From Turicibacter sp. (lineage in GTDB: Bacteria > Bacillota > Bacilli > MOL361 > Turicibacteraceae): a stretch of DNA of 31,954 bases. Positions within the stretch are counted from its first letter, which is position 1, and each line of letters starts with the position of its first letter. Below are positions 5,678 to 13,754 of the stretch, one piece after another. The stretch lies in NCBI GenBank assembly GCA_030531025.1, contig JAUMTV010000019.1, positions 1-31,954 of the forward strand, written 5' to 3'. The translations under genes were made by a program, and so were the position numbers. The notes under the pieces are model-generated. The model was not told the DNA's origin. It saw only the letters and a list, made by a program, of their open reading frames with translations, and ran no database searches.

Positions 5678-5717
5678 AATATAACTAACTTCAATAATAA
5701 GATATAAACGAGTATGT

Positions 5718-5752
5718 AGAGATGTTATTCTTAAAGAGTAGCATCTCTTTTA
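5718..5752 (+). terminator. Terminator at the end of the YjcZ-like array
   Basis: A 14-bp stem, AGAGATGTTATTCT with AGAGTAGCATCTCT (two G.T pairs), with a 3-nt loop and followed by TTTTAT. It insulates def from the array. Confidence 0.75.
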
Positions 5753-5803
5753 TATATAAATTTATTTTCCTTTTTTGTCCTATTAGCCAAATAACTATTT
5801 GTT

Positions 5804-5812
5804 TGTTATAAT
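5804..5812 (+). promoter_or_regulatory. Extended -10 promoter of def
   Basis: TGTTATAAT ending 29 nt before the def ATG; no good -35 at the standard distance. Confidence 0.6.
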
Positions 5813-5841
5813 AGTATCTAAGTTAGAATGGAGGGTTCTTA

Positions 5842-6396
5842 ATGATTACTATGAAAGACATTATCCGCGAGGGTCATCCAACATTAGCTAAAGTAGCTAC
5901 TGAGGTGTCTATTCCATTAAGTAAAGAAGACGTTAAATTAATGAAAGACATGGTACAATTTATCATTAATAGTCAAACACCTGAGATTGCTGAAAAATAT
6001 CAATTACGTGAAAGTGTTGGTTTAGCAGCTCCTCAGTTAAACTTAGATAAACGTATTATTGCAGTTCATACTGAAGATGAGAAAGGTAAACTTTATTCAC
6101 TAGCATTAGCTAACCCTAAAATCATTAGTTATTCAGAAGAAATGACTTATTTACCAATGGGTGAAGGATGTTTATCAGTGGATCGCGAAGTAGAAGGATT
6201 CGTTCCACGCTATCGTCGTATTACAGTGCAAGGATACAATGTAAAAGGTCAATTAATTAAAATCCGTTTACGTGATTATGTATCAATTGTCTTCCAACAT
6301 GAAATTGATCATTTAAATGGTCATCTATTCGTTGATCGTATTAACAAAGAAAAGCCATTAGCACCGATTCCTAATGCAAAACCATTAGAATTTTAA
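5842..6396 (+). CDS. def: Peptide deformylase
   Basis: A 184-residue type 2 (Gram-positive) peptide deformylase, which removes the N-formyl group from nascent proteins at the ribosome exit. All three motifs are present: G-L-A-A-P-Q at residues 60-65, EGCLSV with the metal ligand Cys110, and QHEIDH with His153, Glu154 and His157. ATG 5842 has GGAGGG 6 nt upstream. Convergent to the TPR gene; the two stop codons originally flanked one shared terminator, now split by an IS. The def-HAD-rnjA neighbourhood parallels Bacillus defB(ykrB)-ykrA-rnjA. Confidence 0.97.
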   Translation: MITMKDIIREGHPTLAKVATEVSIPLSKEDVKLMKDMVQFIINSQTPEIAEKYQLRESVGLAAPQLNLDKRIIAVHTEDEKGKLYSLALANPKIISYSEEMTYLPMGEGCLSVDREVEGFVPRYRRITVQGYNVKGQLIKIRLRDYVSIVFQHEIDHLNGHLFVDRINKEKPLAPIPNAKPLEF

Positions 6397-6408
6397 AAAA
6401 AGACCGAG
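6395..6408. other. Left arm of a terminator split by an IS (right arm 7571-7583)
   Basis: AAAAAAAGACCGAG here and CTCGGTCTTTTTT at 7571-7583 are complementary. Removing the element and one target duplication restores a perfect hairpin: stem GACCGAG/CTCGGTC, 7-nt loop ATTAATT, A-tract and T-tract outside. The def stop TAA (6394-6396) and the TPR stop (7584-7582) lie in the outer tracts, so the ancestral intergenic region was essentially only this bidirectional terminator. Confidence 0.85.
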
Positions 6409-6416
6409 ATTAATTC
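6409..6416. repeat. 8-bp target site duplication, left copy
   Basis: ATTAATTC here and at 7564-7571, directly outside the inverted repeat ends of the element. It equals the 7-nt terminator loop plus one stem base. Confidence 0.8.
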
Positions 6417-6428
6417 GAGGCCACTGAA

Positions 6429-6467
6429 AAAGGAGCTTATTATTTTTGAAATAATAGGCTCCTTTTT
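6429..6467. terminator. Hairpin terminator inside the left end of the IS
   Basis: AAGGAGC-TATTATTT / AAATAATA-GCTCCTT with one mismatch, followed by TTTTTTC. It starts within the inverted repeat and faces def, so it can replace the terminator split by the insertion. Confidence 0.75.
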
Positions 6468-6479
6468 TCTTATAAACAA

Positions 6480-7446
6480 ATAGATCCGTGATTTGTGTTG
6501 CTTTAAAGCAACTTTTCTTTATTATTGCTCGATGGGTCTCGATGAGCTTCACTATTCGCTTGGAATTGACGACAAACGCTGTGAGAGACGCTTGACATTT
6601 CATGCCGAAAAGTCCCGCAAATTTACAAGTTTGAAATCCATGGGACTGTTTTAATTCCGCGTTCTTTGCTTCAATTTTATAGCGCTGCTTTTTCTTTTCT
6701 TTAAATTCATCTGTCTTTTAATAATCGATAGTTTTTTGGTGGATATCAGATTTAATCGTGATCGAATACGTTTTAGACTTAGCTCCAGGTTTATAACACC
6801 CTTCTCTTAGGGGGCACGTTTAACACTTTTCAATATCGAAATAATAGGTTAAGCTTTGATTTCATTTTTGATTCTTCTGTCCTATGCGCGCTTTTCTGAC
6901 ACTCAAATGTCCCGCAGGACCTCTCATTTGTCCAGCATCTTTATGCTATTCAAATCCTTCTGTTTCTCTTTTTCCACCATTCAACACGATAGGATTTAAA
7001 GGGGGGGGAGTCGTATACTTAATTCGGGTATGGGTGGCATCTATGATTAACGTCTTAGACTTAATCAATCCTTTGTCCACAGCTTGAGCGACGATTTCAC
7101 TTAACAGTTCTTCTAAGATGTCCTCGTTATTTAGTCTAAGTTTTCTAAATTTAGTCAGTGACGAAGAATGCATCAGTTGATCATCGGATTCTAAATTCAA
7201 AAATTATTTATACGCCATATTAACTTGAGCTTCTTGAATAACACGTTCATCGGATAGATTGTAAAGAATCTTTAAAAATAACAGCTTAAACATCACTTCC
7301 GGAGAATAAGCTAGACGACCATAATCGATAGAATATTGATGACCTAATAAAGGCGTGATGAAAGAAAAATCAATGTGTTCATTGATGAGACGTAAAGGAT
7401 GTCCTTGAGATAAGTTTAATGATAATTGATCAAAGTCTTTAATCAT
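6480..7446 (-). pseudogene. IS1182-family transposase, internally deleted and with five stops
   Basis: Read in one minus-strand frame from ATG 7446, the protein has the DUF772-type N-terminus (GHPLRLINEHIDFSFI..YGRLAYSPEVMFKLLFLKILYNLSDERVI), HSSSLTKFRKLRL and DATHTRIKY. It then jumps at an 8-G run (about 7002-7009) to LNPIVLNGGKR, the zinc-knuckle-like region, FDIEKC.TCPLREGCYKPGAKSKTYSITIKSDIH, and the C-terminal GLFGMK..ASLTAFVVN. In-frame stops are at 7206-7204, 6948-6946, 6864-6862, 6822-6820 and 6720-6718. About 150 residues of the catalytic core are missing. It cannot make an active transposase. The 3' end of the original gene is unclear. Confidence 0.85.
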
Positions 7447-7495
7447 GTCTGTCCTCCAAAGCGGTCCTTGATAAAAAAATTATATCATGTTAAAG

Positions 7496-7533
7496 AAAAA
7501 ATCCTGAAACCATTCAATGTTTCAGGATTTTCC
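7496..7533. terminator. Hairpin terminator inside the right end of the IS
   Basis: AAAATCCTGAAAC (7498-7510) / GTTTCAGGATTTT (7519-7531), a 13-bp perfect stem with an 8-nt loop and A/T tracts on both sides. It faces the TPR gene, so it can terminate that transcript. Confidence 0.8.
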
Positions 7534-7563
7534 TTTTTTTGTGAGATCTATTTCAGTGGCCTC

Positions 7564-7571
7564 ATTAATTC
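7564..7571. repeat. 8-bp target site duplication, right copy
   Basis: ATTAATTC, identical to 6409-6416. Confidence 0.8.
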
Positions 7572-7581
7572 TCGGTCTTTT

Positions 7582-8928
7582 TTAATGTACACGCTGTGAT
7601 TTTTTATTATATAAAGAAATAAGCTTTTTCTCTGCATTTTTATCTTGTCCTAATGAGACGGCTTTTTCATAAGCCTCTATCGCATGATATTCATCACCTA
7701 GATAGTTTTCATAAATCATTCCTAAGTTGTAGTATAACTCTCCTGCGTATTTAACTGGAGTTTGCTTCGTTTGAATACGAGCATCTGCTTTTATGTAATA
7801 GAGTTTAGCTAACTTATAATCTGATAAATGATAGAAGTATAGATGACCTATATTAACATAAGTACTTGGCGTTTCATCATCAATTTCTAAAACGCGTAAA
7901 TAGTAATCAAGCGCCACTAAATAATTTTTAAAGATTTCCACATTCAAGTAAGCGAGTGCATTTAAAGCTAAAAGGTTATTGGGGTTAATCTCTAGCACAC
8001 GTTCATAATAATGAACCGCTTGTTTATGATCATTTAATTCAAAGTCATAGATATTCGCAATTTCTAATACTAATCCTTCCTCATCTTTAAAATATGGGAT
8101 GGCTGAAACAAGAACCTCTACTCCACTTTTTGAATCATGCAAATCATGCGTATACAGTGAACGTAATCCATGATAAGAGACGAGCGAGTACGGATCTAAT
8201 TCAATCGCCTTACGGTAGTAGTGAATTGCCTCTTCATAGGCTTGAAAATAATGTCTTAAAACGTGAGCATAGTTATGGCAAACAAGTGTGTTATTTGGAT
8301 CTAATTCAAGTGATTTTTCATAAGTCTCTTTTGCTTCATCAAATTGTTCTGCTCGAACATAGGCATCTGCTAAATTTGCTAAAGCTGTAGCGGGATTCGT
8401 TGACAGAGCCACAGATTTTTCAAAATACGGAATCGCTGACTCCGCATCATTTTTAAATTTAATATAAAGACAACCTAAGTTATTTAGATTACGAGCATTA
8501 TCTGGTTCAAGTTCTAATACTTTTTGACTACAATTAAAAGCTAATTCAACGTCATTATTTAAATCAATACACAATTCTGCTAAGTTTATATAAGCATCTA
8601 CGTAGTTTGAGTCTAACTGAAGTGCTTTTTCATAACATGAAATAGCTTCTAGTGGTTGATTTAAAAATTGTTCATATAAAATGGCTAAATTAAAGTATAA
8701 AGTCGATGAGTTTTCATTATACCCAATCGCTTTACGATAATATTTTTCTGCTCGTTTATAGTCTTGATAGGATTCGATTGCAATGATAGCTAAGGCATTG
8801 TAAACGGCCGCTAAGTTTGTTTTACGATCTAATTGCTCAAATAAAAGTGATTCAGCTTCATCGAATCGTTGTTCATCTAATAGTTGTTCAATGTATTCAA
8901 TTGGAGTAGGTTCTGTTGAGACACTCAT
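7582..8928 (-). CDS. TPR-repeat protein
   Basis: A 448-residue soluble protein made almost wholly of tetratricopeptide repeats, roughly eleven, of the pattern A..Y.KAL.LDPNN...NLA. Examples are AISCYEKALQLDSNYVDAYINLAELC and AVHYYERVLEINPNNLLALNALA. There is no signal peptide, membrane segment or catalytic domain, so a scaffold role is the only inference. ATG 8928 has AGGAGGG upstream. It lies 36 bp behind the HAD phosphatase gene, probably in one transcript. Its terminator was hit by the IS. A second protein of similar design is encoded at 21696-22625. Confidence 0.88.
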   Translation of the reverse strand: MSVSTEPTPIEYIEQLLDEQRFDEAESLLFEQLDRKTNLAAVYNALAIIAIESYQDYKRAEKYYRKAIGYNENSSTLYFNLAILYEQFLNQPLEAISCYEKALQLDSNYVDAYINLAELCIDLNNDVELAFNCSQKVLELEPDNARNLNNLGCLYIKFKNDAESAIPYFEKSVALSTNPATALANLADAYVRAEQFDEAKETYEKSLELDPNNTLVCHNYAHVLRHYFQAYEEAIHYYRKAIELDPYSLVSYHGLRSLYTHDLHDSKSGVEVLVSAIPYFKDEEGLVLEIANIYDFELNDHKQAVHYYERVLEINPNNLLALNALAYLNVEIFKNYLVALDYYLRVLEIDDETPSTYVNIGHLYFYHLSDYKLAKLYYIKADARIQTKQTPVKYAGELYYNLGMIYENYLGDEYHAIEAYEKAVSLGQDKNAEKKLISLYNKKSQRVH

Positions 8929-8964
8929 GGTGAATAGCCCTCCTCTTTCCTTATTATATTGTTT

Positions 8965-9735
8965 TTAAAATAGTCCTAGTTTCTCACAAGCATAATAAAT
9001 TCCATCTTCATCAATGGCTTTCGTTACAAAATCAGCATGTGACTTCACTTCATCACTAGCATTTCCCATAGCCACTCCAATATCAGCTAGTTGTAACATT
9101 TCAATATCATTGTGACCATCCCCAAAGGCAATAATTTGTTCTGGTTTTTCAGAAAGGTGATTCATGAGTTGTTTAATTCCTTCTGCTTTTGAACCATTGA
9201 TTGGGACAATGTCAGCCCCAAAACTTAACCAAGGAACAAAACGTAAGTGATGTTTATATTTTTCAGGTAAGTGTTTAAAGTCTTCTGAAAAATACCATGC
9301 TTGTAAAATGGATTCTTCTTTATGTAAATCAGGTAAGATTTCTGGCATTTTAATTGAAACACGTTTAAAAGATTCTTGAACAGCTGCATCAGATCCTGTC
9401 ACTGTTGATCGTGTTGCAGTGAGTAATCCAATTGCTGTATCCATTGTTTTCGCTTCCTCAATCAGACTTTCAATCACTTCTGTTGGAATGGCATTTTCAT
9501 AAATGACTTCTCCATTATGCATAATATGCTGTCCATTAGCAGTCACAAAGGTATTAAACGGTAATTGTCTAATACGCTCATCTACTAAAAATAGTGCTCG
9601 TCCGGTAGCAACTGCTAGTTCATGGCCTGTTTCTTTTAATTTTTGGATAGCTGTTATTGTACTTGCAGGAATTTCATTGATATCGCTTTGTAAGATTGTG
9701 CCATCGATATCAAATAAAATTAAACTTTTCTTCAT
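8965..9735 (-). CDS. Cof-type HAD-superfamily phosphatase (YkrA-like)
   Basis: A 256-residue HAD hydrolase of the Cof (type IIB) class. The catalytic DxD is FDIDGT (Asp9, Asp11); motif 2 Thr/Ser is in AVATGRA; the Lys is in NGSKAEGIK (about residue 183); the acidic motif is FGDGHNDIEML. Such enzymes dephosphorylate sugar phosphates, nucleotides or flavin and pyridoxal phosphates; the substrate is not predictable. ATG 9735 has GAGG upstream. The location beside rnjA and def equals that of Bacillus ykrA. A TTTACT/TATAAA pair in the upstream region could serve as its promoter. Confidence 0.9.
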   Translation of the reverse strand: MKKSLILFDIDGTILQSDINEIPASTITAIQKLKETGHELAVATGRALFLVDERIRQLPFNTFVTANGQHIMHNGEVIYENAIPTEVIESLIEEAKTMDTAIGLLTATRSTVTGSDAAVQESFKRVSIKMPEILPDLHKEESILQAWYFSEDFKHLPEKYKHHLRFVPWLSFGADIVPINGSKAEGIKQLMNHLSEKPEQIIAFGDGHNDIEMLQLADIGVAMGNASDEVKSHADFVTKAIDEDGIYYACEKLGLF

Positions 9736-9906
9736 CTTACCTCACGTCCTTCATGTTAGTATGTCAAATTTTTATACTATTTCATTCATCATAGTAAATT
9801 TATTACAGAATTTCAAGTCCTAATCTGTTATATTGCCTCGATGTAATGGTATAATAAGTAATGTTGGTTGCAGACTTTAATAAGATTTTGATTTAAAGAT
9901 AATTTT

Positions 9907-9936
9907 TTCGACCTTTTATGAATCTCATGTTATAAT
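9907..9936 (+). promoter_or_regulatory. Promoter of rnjA
   Basis: TTCGAC (9907-9912), 18 nt, TATAAT (9931-9936) with an upstream TG (TGTTATAAT). The resulting leader is about 115 nt, long for this window. It may carry regulation, but I see only a weak GTCC/GGAC hairpin in it. Confidence 0.65.
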
Positions 9937-10059
9937 GTTAGCAGGATGTCCAAAATAAGTTAAGGACCAGAGACGTTTAAAGGATTAAATAATTTGCGTA
10001 AAAATGGATTGATTTTTTTTAAGAAACAACAATTATAGTTAAATGAGAGGGCGTGTATT

Positions 10060-11754
10060 ATGAGTCAACGTAAAAAGAACTCTCACTTTAAGCCAAATGA
10101 TGTTGCTATATTTGCACTTGGTGGTTTAGGTGAAGTTGGTAAAAATATGTATTGCGTGCAATACAAAGATGAGATTTGTATTATTGATGCGGGAATTAAG
10201 TTCCCAGAGGATTATTTATTAGGAGTCGATTATGTTATTCCTGATTATCAATATTTAATTGAGAATCAAGATAAAATTGTCGGTTTATTTATTACTCACG
10301 GTCATGAAGATCATATCGGTGGGATTCCATTTTTATTACGCCAATTAAAACTACCTAAAATCTACGCTGGAAAATTAGCTATTGGACTTATTAAGAATAA
10401 ATTAGAAGAGCGTAAACTATTACGCCAAGCCAACATTGTAGAATTCAATTCTGAAACGGTCATTAAATCAAAACACTTTAAATTTGAATTCTTCCGCACA
10501 AATCATAGTATTCCAGATTCTTACGGAATTGCGATTAAAACACCACAAGGAACAATTGTTCATACGGGAGACTTTAAATTTGACTTTACACCAATTGGTC
10601 CACCTGCCGACTACGCTAAAATGGCGCGTTTAGGTGAGGAAGGTGTATTATGTCTTTTATCTGACAGTACAAACAGTGAGTTACCCATTTTTACAATTTC
10701 AGAACGTCGTGTGGGAGAAAATTTAGGTGATACATTTAAACGAATTAAAGGACGTATTATTATCGCTACATTCGCTTCAAATGTTCACCGTGTACAACAA
10801 ATTGTTGAAGCTTGTGTGGCAACAAATCGCAAAATTGCTATTTTCGGACGCAGTATGGAAGCGACGATTAAAATCGGATTAGAATATGGATATATTCATT
10901 GTCCTGAAGATACGTTTATTTCAGCTAATGAAATTAAACACCTACCACAGGAAGAGGTTACAATTTTATGTACAGGTTCACAAGGAGAGCCTTTAGCAGC
11001 TCTTTCTCGTATTGCAAATGGTACTCATCGTCAAATTCAAATTATCCCAGGAGATACGGTGATCTTCTCATCATCACCGATTCCAGGAAATGCATTAAGT
11101 GTTGGACGTACGATTAACGCTTTATACCGTGCAGGAGCTGAAGTTATTACTCATAGTCCTTTAACAGATATTCATACATCAGGTCATGCTGGACAAGAAG
11201 AGTTAAAATTAATGTTAAGCTTAATGAAGCCGAAATACTTCTTACCAATTCATGGTGAGTACCGTATGTTAAGTGTTCATGCCCAACTTGGAATGCAGTG
11301 TGGTGTTCCAGAAGAAAACTGCTTCGTTATCAATAATGGTGATGTTTTAGCCTTTAATCAACATGGAGCTCGTTTAGCGGGCCGTGTCCCAAGTGGAACA
11401 ATTTATACCGATAATAGTGGTATTGGTGATGTTGGAACAGAAATTATTCGTGATCGTAAAATCTTATCTGAAGATGGGCTTGTCATTGTCGCTGTTTCAA
11501 TTAAACGCTCTGAAAAACGTTTATTAAATGGACCAAATGTCGTATCTCGTGGATTCGTTTATATGAAAGAATCTGAAGATTTAATTAAAAATACAGAAAT
11601 CGCTGTTCGAGAAGTTGTTTTACATAAATTACAAAGCTCAAAAAACTTCTCGGCTGAAGAATTAAAATCAGCTATCTGTGATGTGGTTTCACCATTCTTA
11701 TTTAATAAAACACAACGTCGTCCAATGATTCTACCAATTATTATGGAAATTTAA
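10060..11754 (+). CDS. rnjA: Ribonuclease J
   Basis: A 564-residue RNase J with the metallo-beta-lactamase / beta-CASP fold. The metal motif is [10 protein letters not shown] (His80, His82, Asp84, His85); further ligands lie in HTGDFKFD and HTSGHA. The C-terminal part (residues about 450-564) is the RNase J dimerisation domain. It is an endo- and 5'-3' exoribonuclease central to mRNA decay in Firmicutes. The N-terminus [21 protein letters not shown] is slightly longer than in Bacillus RnjA. ATG 10060 has GAGAGGG 8 nt upstream. No rpoY (ykzG) gene is present next to it, unlike in Bacillus. I choose rnjA over rnjB because of the def/HAD neighbourhood. Confidence 0.93.
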   Translation: MSQRKKNSHFKPNDVAIFALGGLGEVGKNMYCVQYKDEICIIDAGIKFPEDYLLGVDYVIPDYQYLIENQDKIVGLFITHGHEDHIGGIPFLLRQLKLPKIYAGKLAIGLIKNKLEERKLLRQANIVEFNSETVIKSKHFKFEFFRTNHSIPDSYGIAIKTPQGTIVHTGDFKFDFTPIGPPADYAKMARLGEEGVLCLLSDSTNSELPIFTISERRVGENLGDTFKRIKGRIIIATFASNVHRVQQIVEACVATNRKIAIFGRSMEATIKIGLEYGYIHCPEDTFISANEIKHLPQEEVTILCTGSQGEPLAALSRIANGTHRQIQIIPGDTVIFSSSPIPGNALSVGRTINALYRAGAEVITHSPLTDIHTSGHAGQEELKLMLSLMKPKYFLPIHGEYRMLSVHAQLGMQCGVPEENCFVINNGDVLAFNQHGARLAGRVPSGTIYTDNSGIGDVGTEIIRDRKILSEDGLVIVAVSIKRSEKRLLNGPNVVSRGFVYMKESEDLIKNTEIAVREVVLHKLQSSKNFSAEELKSAICDVVSPFLFNKTQRRPMILPIIMEI

Positions 11755-11756
11755 TT

Positions 11757-11787
11757 AAAAGCTCTCATCATTTGATGAGAGCTTTTT
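11757..11787 (+). terminator. Terminator after rnjA
   Basis: Perfect stem AAAAGCTCTCATCA / TGATGAGAGCTTTT with a TT loop, followed by T. Confidence 0.9.
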
Positions 11788-11805
11788 CTATGTTATTTTT
11801 TATTG

Positions 11806-11838
11806 AAAAAGCGTTGCTCAAGTTGGCAACGCTTTTGT
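11806..11838. terminator. Terminator after the lipoprotein gene
   Basis: AAAAGCGTTGC / GCAACGCTTTT with an 8-nt loop and T-tracts on both strands, immediately downstream of the minus-strand stop codon. Confidence 0.85.
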
Positions 11839-11839
11839 T

Positions 11840-12454
11840 TTATTTTTGAGCAATATTCACTTTAACGACTGAAACAGCAGTATAGTTTGTTACTTGATCT
11901 TGATAGTTATCTAATGTAATAGCAGCAGATCCACCTGTTGTGTAAGCAGCTAAAACAACGTCTTTATTTAGCTCTCCACCATATTGATCAATCGCAACGC
12001 GTTGTTCAAAATTAATGGCTGGCGCATTTGTTTTAGTTAATTTATATTCTGGATTTTTTTGATCTGTTGTTTTTTCACTATCTACTTCTGCAATTGAGAA
12101 AATAGATTTAACATCATCTTGTCCAATGTTTAAAATCATATGAACAATTGAGTTTTTCTCCATCGTATCTGTTGTGTAAGTTGGAACTTCAATTGTGTTT
12201 ACTAACTCACCATTTTCATATTGCTCAACTGTCATGTTAATATCATAAGATGATCCTGTTGGTAAAACCATTGAGGCTACTGTACTTTGGTCTGGCCCAT
12301 AATCAGCAGATTCTAATAATAACCCAATCACACCTGAAACTTGTTGATTGACGATTTTAACATCACCTTCCGGTAAATTTGCTGCTCCACACCCTACTAA
12401 TCCAACTGTCATAAGTAAAGCTGAAATCATTAGGCCGACTTTTTTAAATTTCAT
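11840..12454 (-). CDS. Predicted lipoprotein of unknown function
   Basis: A 204-residue protein with a lipoprotein signal: basic start MKFKK, hydrophobic core, then lipobox L-V-G-C with the acceptor Cys at about residue 22, so it should be anchored to the outer face of the membrane. I start at ATG 12454 (GAGGGA upstream), not at the more distant in-frame ATG at 12511. The mature part is rich in beta-prone segments and Thr/Val. I recognise no family. It has its own terminator and stands alone between rnjA (convergent) and an IS30 remnant. Confidence 0.8.
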   Translation of the reverse strand: MKFKKVGLMISALLMTVGLVGCGAANLPEGDVKIVNQQVSGVIGLLLESADYGPDQSTVASMVLPTGSSYDINMTVEQYENGELVNTIEVPTYTTDTMEKNSIVHMILNIGQDDVKSIFSIAEVDSEKTTDQKNPEYKLTKTNAPAINFEQRVAIDQYGGELNKDVVLAAYTTGGSAAITLDNYQDQVTNYTAVSVVKVNIAQK

Positions 12455-12624
12455 ATCTATCCCTCGCTTAAATTTTAATTTAAATGTTTGATAATGAAGA
12501 AAGTATATCATAAACCACTTATTTTTATTGTATTTTTTGTGTTCGAACCATATTTTTTACCTTTTTTTCACATCATATTCATCATGCTATTAAATTTTTT
12601 ATGGGACTCCACCTATGTCTTATT

Positions 12625-12867
12625 AATCGAATTCATGAAAATGCCAATGATCTTCTTCGAGAATTTTTCCCGAAGAAGACCAATTTAGCACAGGTAACTG
12701 AAGAAGATGTTAATGAGGCACTCTGCCTCATGAATCATCGACTACGAAAATGTTTAGGTTGGAAAATTTCATGGGTCACCTACCCACGAAGTGGTATCCA
12801 CCTCTAGTAGGGAATCGAGCTATTTCATAAGAAAGTGTCGCATTTGTATTGACAATTCTTTAAATAA
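12625..12867 (+). pseudogene. IS30-family transposase remnant (C-terminus)
   Basis: The translated frame contains the IS30 C-terminal signature ENAN.LLREFFPKKTNLAQVTEED and ALCLMNHRLRKCLGWK, then after an odd stretch with stops, LFHKKVSHLY.QFFK at the very end. Two TAG stops near 12807-12812 and a TGA at 12850-12852 (expected Trp) interrupt it. Everything N-terminal is gone. A dead relic; no terminal repeats or target duplication found. Confidence 0.8.
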
Positions 12868-12896
12868 AAAAAGAGTCCAATAAGGACTCTTTTTAA
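12865..12896 (-). terminator. Terminator after ktrA
   Basis: AAAAAGAGTCC / GGACTCTTTTT with a short loop, overlapping the ktrA stop codon. The A-tract gives a T-run on the minus strand. Confidence 0.85.
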
Positions 12897-13561
12897 CTAT
12901 GTAAAAGCCAGTGATCAAATTCACTGATATCTTTATTTTCACCAATGACTAATAAAACATCGCCTTCTTTAATTTCTGTGTTCGCTTGCGGCACGACGAT
13001 GTTGTAATTTCGTTTAATGGCGGCAATATTAATGCCAAAACGTTGAGGAATATTTAGGTCAATTAAGGTTTGACCTACAATTGGTCCCGCTGCTAATAGT
13101 TCAACAATACTATAGTTGTCAGATAAAACTAAGTAATCTAGAACAAAGTCTGATAAGATTTGGTGAGCTAAACGCTTCCCTGTATCTTTTTCTGGTTGAA
13201 TGACTGAATCTGCTCCAATTTTTAGAATTACTTTTTTATGATAATCATTCACAACTTTAACGGTAACTTTATTCACGCCAATTTCTTTTAATAATAAAAC
13301 AGTTAAGATACTGGCTTGAATATTTTGTCCAATTCCCACAATGACGTGGTCAATATTACGAATTCCGATACTTCTTAATGCTTCTTCATCTGTTGAATCT
13401 AGAATAATGGCTTGTGTCGCGATATTCACGTATTTTTTAATGACTTCCTCATTATTATCAATCGCTAAAACGTCTGCACCTTGGCGTGCTAATTCATCTA
13501 CGACACTTCCACCAAATTGGCCACATCCGATGACGGCAAATGTTGTATCTTTCTTTTCCAT
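12893..13561 (-). CDS. ktrA: Potassium uptake regulator KtrA (TrkA family, RCK)
   Basis: A 222-residue RCK protein. The N-terminal Rossmann domain has GCGQFGGSV (Gly12, Gly14, Gly17) for NAD(H)/ATP binding, with the acidic residue in LAIDNNEE after the second strand. The C-terminal RCK_C domain (about residues 140-220) is the c-di-AMP binding module in Bacillus KtrA. KtrA forms the octameric gating ring of the KtrAB/KtrAD potassium channel; no ktrB or ktrD gene is in the window. The start is ATG 13561 with GAGGGA upstream. I looked for the c-di-AMP (ydaO-type) riboswitch found before Bacillus ktrAB; the 190-bp upstream region shows none. Confidence 0.92.
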   Translation of the reverse strand: MEKKDTTFAVIGCGQFGGSVVDELARQGADVLAIDNNEEVIKKYVNIATQAIILDSTDEEALRSIGIRNIDHVIVGIGQNIQASILTVLLLKEIGVNKVTVKVVNDYHKKVILKIGADSVIQPEKDTGKRLAHQILSDFVLDYLVLSDNYSIVELLAAGPIVGQTLIDLNIPQRFGINIAAIKRNYNIVVPQANTEIKEGDVLLVIGENKDISEFDHWLLHS

Positions 13562-13730
13562 AAAAAATCCCTCTTTATTATTGGTCGTACCTAAAATTGT
13601 TAGATACTTACCTCAGATTTGATCGTTGATCGATCGTTTTTTTATTCTAGATAATTTTAACATGATTAATTAGATTTTTCTATGTTATTATTGTGGAGTT
13701 TTTTTTTACATTTTTTCTATAATGGTCTGT

Positions 13731-13736
13731 TATAAT
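13731..13736 (+). promoter_or_regulatory. Extended -10 box upstream of pgeF
   Basis: TGTTATAAT ends at 13736, 18 nt before the ATG. A second TATAAT at 13718-13723 lies upstream. Neither has a good -35. Which is used cannot be told; the first would leave a leader of only about 12 nt. Confidence 0.5.
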
Positions 13737-13754
13737 AAGTCATGAGGTGATAAC

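Larger units (their letters stand above)
6417..7563 (-). mobile_element. Decayed IS1182-like insertion sequence (1147 bp)
   Basis: The ends are inverted repeats: GAGGCCACTGAAAAAGG at the left, and GAGGCCACTGAAATAG read from the right end inward. They are bounded by the 8-bp duplication ATTAATTC. Inside is a transposase remnant on the minus strand. Each end also holds a terminator-like hairpin. The size is short for IS1182 (usually 1.5-1.9 kb) because the transposase gene has a large internal deletion. The same terminal repeat bounds the 169-bp element at 21506-21674. Confidence 0.85.

Noticed and set aside
6884..7087. 67-residue plus-strand frame in the IS
   Set aside because: Antisense of the transposase remnant; no SD.
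8094..8390. 98-residue plus-strand frame
   Set aside because: Lies wholly opposite the TPR gene and lacks an SD.
13562..13750. c-di-AMP riboswitch before ktrA
   Set aside because: The region is short and AT-rich and lacks the conserved helices; only a small GATCG palindrome is present.
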